Shown here one piece after another: positions 59,889-64,000 of a stretch of 64,000 nt of DNA. The notes under the pieces were generated by a model that saw only the letters and a program-made list of their open reading frames with translations, was not told the origin of the DNA and made no database searches. The stretch's first letter is position 1. Every line of letters starts with the position of its first letter. Made by a program: the position numbers and the translations under genes. Source of the DNA: Streptomyces sp. Tue 6430 (GTDB lineage Bacteria; Actinomycetota; Actinomycetes; Streptomycetales; Streptomycetaceae); the NCBI GenBank assembly GCA_021568835.1, contig JAKGSH010000010.1:4092001-4156000 (forward strand). Direction: 5' to 3'.

Positions 59889-62399
59889 GTGAACAAGGGG
59901 GGAACCACCGTGTACGGAGCCCGAAGACAACCAGGGCGGCGGACCCTGCCACCCGGCAGGACACCGCGTGTGCTGCTCACCGCCCTCATGCTGTTCGCCG
60001 CCGCCCTCGGACTCGGCCCGCTGGGCGCCCAGCCCGCCGGCGCCGCCACCAACCTGGTCGACAACCCCGGCCTGGAGATCCTCGACGGGCCGTCCGGGTT
60101 CCCGCGGTGCTTCGAGAAGTCGGGCTGGGGGGACAACGACTTCTCGTTCACCGTCACCGACGACGCCCACTCCGGCAGCCGTGCCGTACGCGTCGAGCTG
60201 ACCCGGCGCGCCGACGGCGACCGCAAGACGATGATGCTGGAGAACTCCTGCGCCCCGCAGGTCACTCCGGCCCACCAGTACGACCTGTCGTTCTGGTACA
60301 GGTCCACGACACCCGACGTGGCCTTCACCCTCTTCCGCCACGACACCGTCCAGGGCTGGGTCTACTGGACCGACCTCAAGACCCTGGAGCAGGCGGCCGG
60401 CTGGACCCGCACCGAGGTCCGCACCCCCGTCGTCCCGCCGGACACCGACCGGATCACCTGGGGCGGCTCCCTCTACGGCGTCGGCACCCTCACCACCGAC
60501 GACTACGCCATGACGGACGCCACCGTCCCCGCCGGCCCCGACCCCTGCGTCACGGGCGGCACCGGGCCGGAGTGCACGGGCAGATGGACCGTCCAGACCA
60601 CCCACGCGCCCGTCCGCGCGATCCACTCGGTGCTGCTGCACAACGGCAAGGTCCTGCTCATCGCCGGCTCCGGCAACGACCTCGACATGTTCGAGGCGGG
60701 CACCTTCAGGACCTCGCTCTACGACCCCGTCACCGGCGGCTACACGGACATCCCGACGCCCGAGGACTTCTTCTGCGCCGGGCACGTGCAGCTCCCCGAC
60801 GGCCGGGTGCTGGTCGTCGGCGGCAACAAGGACTACGCCGCGCCCGACGGCAGCGTCGGCTACAAGGGACTGCGCACCAGCTACGTCTTCGACCCCGACC
60901 GGAACACCTACACCAAGGTCAACGACATGCTGGCGGGCCACTGGTACCCGTCGGCCACCGCGATGGGCAACGGCGACGTCATCTCGCTGGGCGGCCTCGC
61001 CGAGGACTCCTCCGGCACCGTCGTCAACGAACACTTCTCCTACGCGCAGAACAAGTGGCTGCCGCTCGGTGAGGCCAGGCAGGCCTGGTCCTTCTGGGGG
61101 CTGTACCCGTCGATGATCCTGCTCCAGGACGGCCGCCTCTTCTACACCGGCAGCCACGTCTTCGGCAACGGCCTGCCCGGCACCGGCGCCTCCGTGTACG
61201 ACTACGAGGCCGGCACCGTCGCCGAGGTGCCGGGCCTGCGCAAGAAGGACGAACGGGACCAGTCCATGTCGGTGCTGCTGCCGCCCGCCCAGGACCAGAA
61301 GGTCGCCACCATCGGCGGCGGCAACCACACCGTGTCGCCCGACGCGCACCGGCTCGTCGACGTCATCGACATGAAGGCCGGCTCGCCGCGGTACGTGCCG
61401 GGCCCGGACCTGCCGCAGGGCCACTACCAGGACGGCAGCCCGCAGACCGGTGACCAGGGCAAGGTGTACGTGTCCGCGGTCATCCTCCCGGACGGCAAGG
61501 TCCTGGAGACCGGCGGCGCCCTGCACACCTACCGCGAGGACCCCGTCTTCGAGGCGTCGATGTACGACCCGGTGAGCAACACCTTCCGGGCCGGCCTGGC
61601 GACCGACCCGGTCCCGCGGACCTACCACTCCTCGTCCCTGCTGCTGCCCGACGGCCGTGTCCTGAGCGTCGGCGACAACCCGGGCGACGGCTCCTTCGAC
61701 CAGCGGGTGTCCCTCTACGAGCCGCCGTACCTGTTCAGGGGCGCCCGCCCGCGGATCACCTCGGTGGCGAACACCACCTGGGCGTACGGCACCGACCAGC
61801 GCATCACGGTCGACAAGCCGGTGGTCAAGGCCTCCCTGATCCGCCCGGCGGCCGTCACCCACTCCTCCGACCCCAACCAGCGCTACGTCGACCTGCCGAT
61901 GACCGTCGACGGCGACACCGTCGACCTCAGCCTCACCAGCAACCCCGACCTGGCCCCGCCCGGCTGGTACATGCTCTCGGTCGTCGACGCGGACGGCGTG
62001 CCGTCGGTGTCGCGGTGGGTGCGGATCGGAGCGGCCGGCCAGGCCGCGGCGGCCCGCGTCCAGGACTTCGCGCAGGACCTGCGGGCCGTCCCCGCGGACG
62101 AGGCCGGCACCGCCGTACCGGAGGGCACCGGCCACGGCGGCCACCGGGGCCACCAGAGCCACCAGGGTGTCGAGATGCCCGCCGGCTTCGACGGCTGCGA
62201 CCACTCCTACGGCACCGTCGGCCAGTGCGTGCCCTGGACCTTCCCGAAGAAGGCGAGCACCGTCGCCGAACGCTGCGACTGGCTGGCGGAGAAGGGCTAC
62301 GGCACGCCCCTGAAGGTCTCCGGCCGCGACCGCCACGGCCTGGACCGCACCGGGGACGGCGTCGCCTGCGGAAAGGGCGACGTGCGGAAGAAGCGCTAG
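59889..62399 (+). CDS. secreted radical-copper (galactose/glyoxal) oxidase with excalibur-like tail
   Basis: 836 residues. Signal peptide with an RR pair (residues 17-52), a carbohydrate-binding-like domain at about 53-215, then the oxidase. Copper-site residues by alignment with galactose oxidase: Cys296 (FFCAGHVQL) cross-linked to Tyr353 (HWYPSATAMG), Tyr579 and His580 (RTYHSSSLL), His658 (AAVTHSSDP). The second-shell Trp of galactose oxidase is replaced. A DUF1929 domain follows, a His-rich linker HGGHRGHQSH (749-758) and an excalibur-like domain (about 766-831, DRTGDGVAC). It probably oxidises the glycan made by this locus, as GlxA does for CslA. Confidence 0.9.
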   Translation: MNKGGTTVYGARRQPGRRTLPPGRTPRVLLTALMLFAAALGLGPLGAQPAGAATNLVDNPGLEILDGPSGFPRCFEKSGWGDNDFSFTVTDDAHSGSRAVRVELTRRADGDRKTMMLENSCAPQVTPAHQYDLSFWYRSTTPDVAFTLFRHDTVQGWVYWTDLKTLEQAAGWTRTEVRTPVVPPDTDRITWGGSLYGVGTLTTDDYAMTDATVPAGPDPCVTGGTGPECTGRWTVQTTHAPVRAIHSVLLHNGKVLLIAGSGNDLDMFEAGTFRTSLYDPVTGGYTDIPTPEDFFCAGHVQLPDGRVLVVGGNKDYAAPDGSVGYKGLRTSYVFDPDRNTYTKVNDMLAGHWYPSATAMGNGDVISLGGLAEDSSGTVVNEHFSYAQNKWLPLGEARQAWSFWGLYPSMILLQDGRLFYTGSHVFGNGLPGTGASVYDYEAGTVAEVPGLRKKDERDQSMSVLLPPAQDQKVATIGGGNHTVSPDAHRLVDVIDMKAGSPRYVPGPDLPQGHYQDGSPQTGDQGKVYVSAVILPDGKVLETGGALHTYREDPVFEASMYDPVSNTFRAGLATDPVPRTYHSSSLLLPDGRVLSVGDNPGDGSFDQRVSLYEPPYLFRGARPRITSVANTTWAYGTDQRITVDKPVVKASLIRPAAVTHSSDPNQRYVDLPMTVDGDTVDLSLTSNPDLAPPGWYMLSVVDADGVPSVSRWVRIGAAGQAAAARVQDFAQDLRAVPADEAGTAVPEGTGHGGHRGHQSHQGVEMPAGFDGCDHSYGTVGQCVPWTFPKKASTVAERCDWLAEKGYGTPLKVSGRDRHGLDRTGDGVACGKGDVRKKR

Positions 62400-63127
62400 C
62401 GGTCGCCCGCGAAGTCCCGAAGGGCGCGTTCCACGATGGCCTCCAGCTGCTCGTGGTGCGCGCCCTTCCAGTACGCCCGCCCGCAGTCCCGGCACCGCGC
62501 GAACGCGTCGTACGACTTGCGGGTGCCGCCCTCGAGCTGGTCGGCGACCTCGTCCTTGGTGGCCTCGCGCAGCAGCCCGTTGCAGGCGGTGCAGCGCGTC
62601 CAGGGGCGCAGCTCGGGGGCGAACCGGTCCAGGACGTCCCGGAGTTGCTCCTCGGGGGCGGTGCTGTAGACGAAGGCGCCCGCCCACAGCTCGCGGCGGC
62701 GCAGCAGGCCGCGGTCGCGGCTCAGCATGACCCGCCGCTCGGCCGCCGAACGGGCCGCGAGCGCCGGGTCGCCGATGTCGGCCGACTCGTACGCCGTGTC
62801 CACGCCGAGCAGCCGCAGCCGGCGGGCGAGGGTGCCGAGGTGGACGTCGAGGAGGAAGCGCAGCGGGGCGCCCGGCACCCGCTGGGGGCGGGCGACGGGG
62901 CGCACGACCACCGACTCGCCGTGGGCCGGGACGTGCGAGACCGGTACCTCGCGGCCGTCGACGGACAGGGTGCCGACCTCCGTGAGGGGCACCCCGAGGG
63001 ACTCGACGACATGGCCGAGGGTGGAGACGCCGTCGACGGCGAGGGCGGTGGCGCCGGAACGCCGGGCGTGCGGGACGAACAGGGCCAGCTCGGGGGCGAC
63101 CTCGACGCGGATCTCGGGTGCGTTCAC
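62396..63127 (-). CDS. Mut7-C PIN-like RNase domain protein with ubiquitin-like N-terminus
   Basis: 243 residues. A ThiS/MoaD-like ubiquitin domain (about 1-80; VHSDGREVP-type turn, ending VVVRPVARPQ) is followed by the Mut7-C RNase domain (LRFLLDVHLGTLARRLRLLGVDT; RVMLSRDRGLLRRR) and a zinc ribbon (CTACNGLLREA; CRDCGRAYWKG). Its last 4 bases overlap the oxidase stop on the other strand. Probable RNase; no known cellular role. Confidence 0.83.
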   Translation of the reverse strand: MNAPEIRVEVAPELALFVPHARRSGATALAVDGVSTLGHVVESLGVPLTEVGTLSVDGREVPVSHVPAHGESVVVRPVARPQRVPGAPLRFLLDVHLGTLARRLRLLGVDTAYESADIGDPALAARSAAERRVMLSRDRGLLRRRELWAGAFVYSTAPEEQLRDVLDRFAPELRPWTRCTACNGLLREATKDEVADQLEGGTRKSYDAFARCRDCGRAYWKGAHHEQLEAIVERALRDFAGDR

Positions 63128-63160
63128 CTGGTCAGGATGGCACGGGGAGGCGAGGGGACC

Positions 63161-63343
63161 TCAGGGGTTTTCCTTCCCGAGACCGTGTTCCAGGACGTTC
63201 GGCGCGCGGTCGACGAGGGCGGCGAAGTCGCCCTCGTGGCCGTCTCGGCCCAGTACGGGCCAGTACGGGGAGGCCTCCATCAGGCCGCCGATGAAGGACA
63301 TCGCGGGGAGCGTGCGGCCGTCATGGTGGTCATTGTCGGGCAT
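63161..63343 (-). CDS. 60-residue hypothetical protein
   Basis: Frame from ATG 63343 (MPDNDHHDGRTLPAMSFIGG) to 63161, with a strong GC3 bias and AAGG five bases before the start. The ending is DFAALVDRAPNVLEHGLGKENP. I recognise no family. A longer form from 63385 is open but poor. It might also be a remnant of a larger gene. Confidence 0.4.
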   Translation of the reverse strand: MPDNDHHDGRTLPAMSFIGGLMEASPYWPVLGRDGHEGDFAALVDRAPNVLEHGLGKENP

Positions 63344-63397
63344 CGGCCTTCGGGGCGACCAGGTCGGAGGCGAGGGTACGGGCACCGCGCACGGAAA

Positions 63398-63425
63398 AGG
63401 GCCACGGCTCGCGAGCCGTGGCCCT
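63398..63425 (-). terminator. terminator of the hemolysin III gene
   Basis: 28-base perfect palindrome (AGGGCCACGGCTCG and its complement), no loop. It is followed on the minus strand by TTTTCC and begins 19 bases after the stop codon. Confidence 0.9.
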
Positions 63426-63443
63426 CGGGAGGGGGGCGGGGGT

Positions 63444-64000
63444 CTATCCGTGCTGGTAGGCGACCAGCGAGATGCCCACGTAGTGCGTGATGAACGCGGC
63501 CAGGGTGAGGGAGTGGAACACCTCGTGGAAGCCGAACCAGCGCGGTGACGGGTTCGGGCGCTTGATGCCGTAGATCACGCCGCCCGCGCTGTAGAGGAGG
63601 CCGCCGACGACGACCAGGACCAGCACGGCGATGCCGCCCGTGCGCATGAAGTCGGGCAGGAAGAAGACGGCGGCCCAGCCCATCGCGATGTAGCAGGGCG
63701 TGTAGAGCCAGCGCGGGGCGCCGACCCAGAAGACCCGGAAGGCGATCCCCGCCGCGGCGGCGGCCCAGATGCACCAGAGCAGCACCTCGCCCTTGGCGTC
63801 CGGCAGCAGCAGCATCGTCAGCGGCGTGTAGGTGCCCGCGATGATCAGGAAGATGTTGGCGTGGTCCAGGCGACGCAGGACGCCGTCCATGCGGGGACTC
63901 CAGTCGCCCCGGTGGTAGAGCGCGCTCACGCCGAACAGCAGGCAGGCGGTCAGGGCGAAGACGCCGCAGGCGATGCGGCCCCTCGTGGAGTCGGCGAGGG
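63444..64000 (-). CDS. hemolysin III family (YqfA/PAQR-like) membrane protein, N-terminus outside window
   Basis: 185 C-terminal residues are in the window, continuing past base 64000. Membrane helices include RGRIACGVFALTACLLFGVS, IFLIIAGTYTPLTMLL and IAVLVLVVVGGLLYSAGGVI. The conserved His residues of the PAQR/HlyIII family are present: SALYHRG, LDHANIF, and FHEVFHSLTLAAFITHY. Function in bacteria is uncertain; related proteins are ceramidase-like membrane hydrolases. Confidence 0.87.
   Translation of the reverse strand, partial: LADSTRGRIACGVFALTACLLFGVSALYHRGDWSPRMDGVLRRLDHANIFLIIAGTYTPLTMLLLPDAKGEVLLWCIWAAAAAGIAFRVFWVGAPRWLYTPCYIAMGWAAVFFLPDFMRTGGIAVLVLVVVGGLLYSAGGVIYGIKRPNPSPRWFGFHEVFHSLTLAAFITHYVGISLVAYQHG

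Overview
The window reads as a chromosomal segment of a Streptomyces species. GC content is very high, codon third positions are almost all G or C, GTG starts are frequent, and the gene order matches the S. coelicolor afsQ-sigQ / accA2-pccB / cya / hutH / greA-mca neighbourhood as I remember it. I could not run a search. No tRNA, rRNA, CRISPR array, insertion sequence or prophage gene was seen.

Layout. 1-3.2 kb: afsQ2-afsQ1 two-component genes, divergent from the ECF sigma gene sigQ, with an AfsQ1-type operator between them. 3.3-12.3 kb: a kinase-like protein, a small secreted protein, and a nucleoside/deoxyribose set (two aldehyde dehydrogenase-family proteins, deoC, a phosphopentomutase-like enzyme, purine nucleoside phosphorylase). 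deoC and the phosphorylase share an identical 12-bp palindrome upstream. 12.4-17.3 kb: an LpdA-like quinone dehydrogenase, a DeoR regulator, and a LysR/SDR/tautomerase group. 17.3-24.9 kb: acyl-CoA carboxylase genes (accA2, epsilon subunit, pccB) with maf, a GDSL hydrolase, a 42-residue membrane peptide and birA, which supplies biotin to the carboxylase. 25-31 kb: adenylate cyclase, an enoyl-CoA hydratase, a GGDEF protein and hutH. 31-37 kb: cell-envelope genes (lipoprotein, LAxTG-anchored peptide, L,D-transpeptidase, MacB-like ABC pair).

37-42 kb: a regulator/alcohol dehydrogenase pair, then a short accessory-looking stretch with a peptidase E-like protein, a secreted pierisin/Scabin-type ADP-ribosyltransferase and a DUF4291 protein. 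42-54 kb: metB-like gene, a sigma-like/membrane-protein pair, MarR, threonine dehydratase, a DrrAB-type exporter, greA, mca and a thioredoxin-domain protein. 54.2-55.2 kb: a noncoding convergent region with about four tandem copies of a 149-bp repeat. 55.2-62.4 kb: a surface-glycan locus with a GT2-GtrA protein, a CslA-like synthase, a multipass GT39-like glycosyltransferase and a secreted radical-copper oxidase carrying a His-rich linker and an excalibur-like tail. The window ends with a Mut7-C protein and a partial hemolysin III gene.

Data quality. At least ten apparent frameshifts lie in eight genes (secreted protein at 4.1 kb, deoC, the DeoR gene, the membrane protein at 42-43 kb, metB, the exporter permease, mca, the thioredoxin-domain gene), with one more suspected in the LysR gene. 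Nearly all are explained by one missing base in a G or C run. I read these as sequencing errors, not pseudogenes, and give the coordinates of the whole intended gene in each case.
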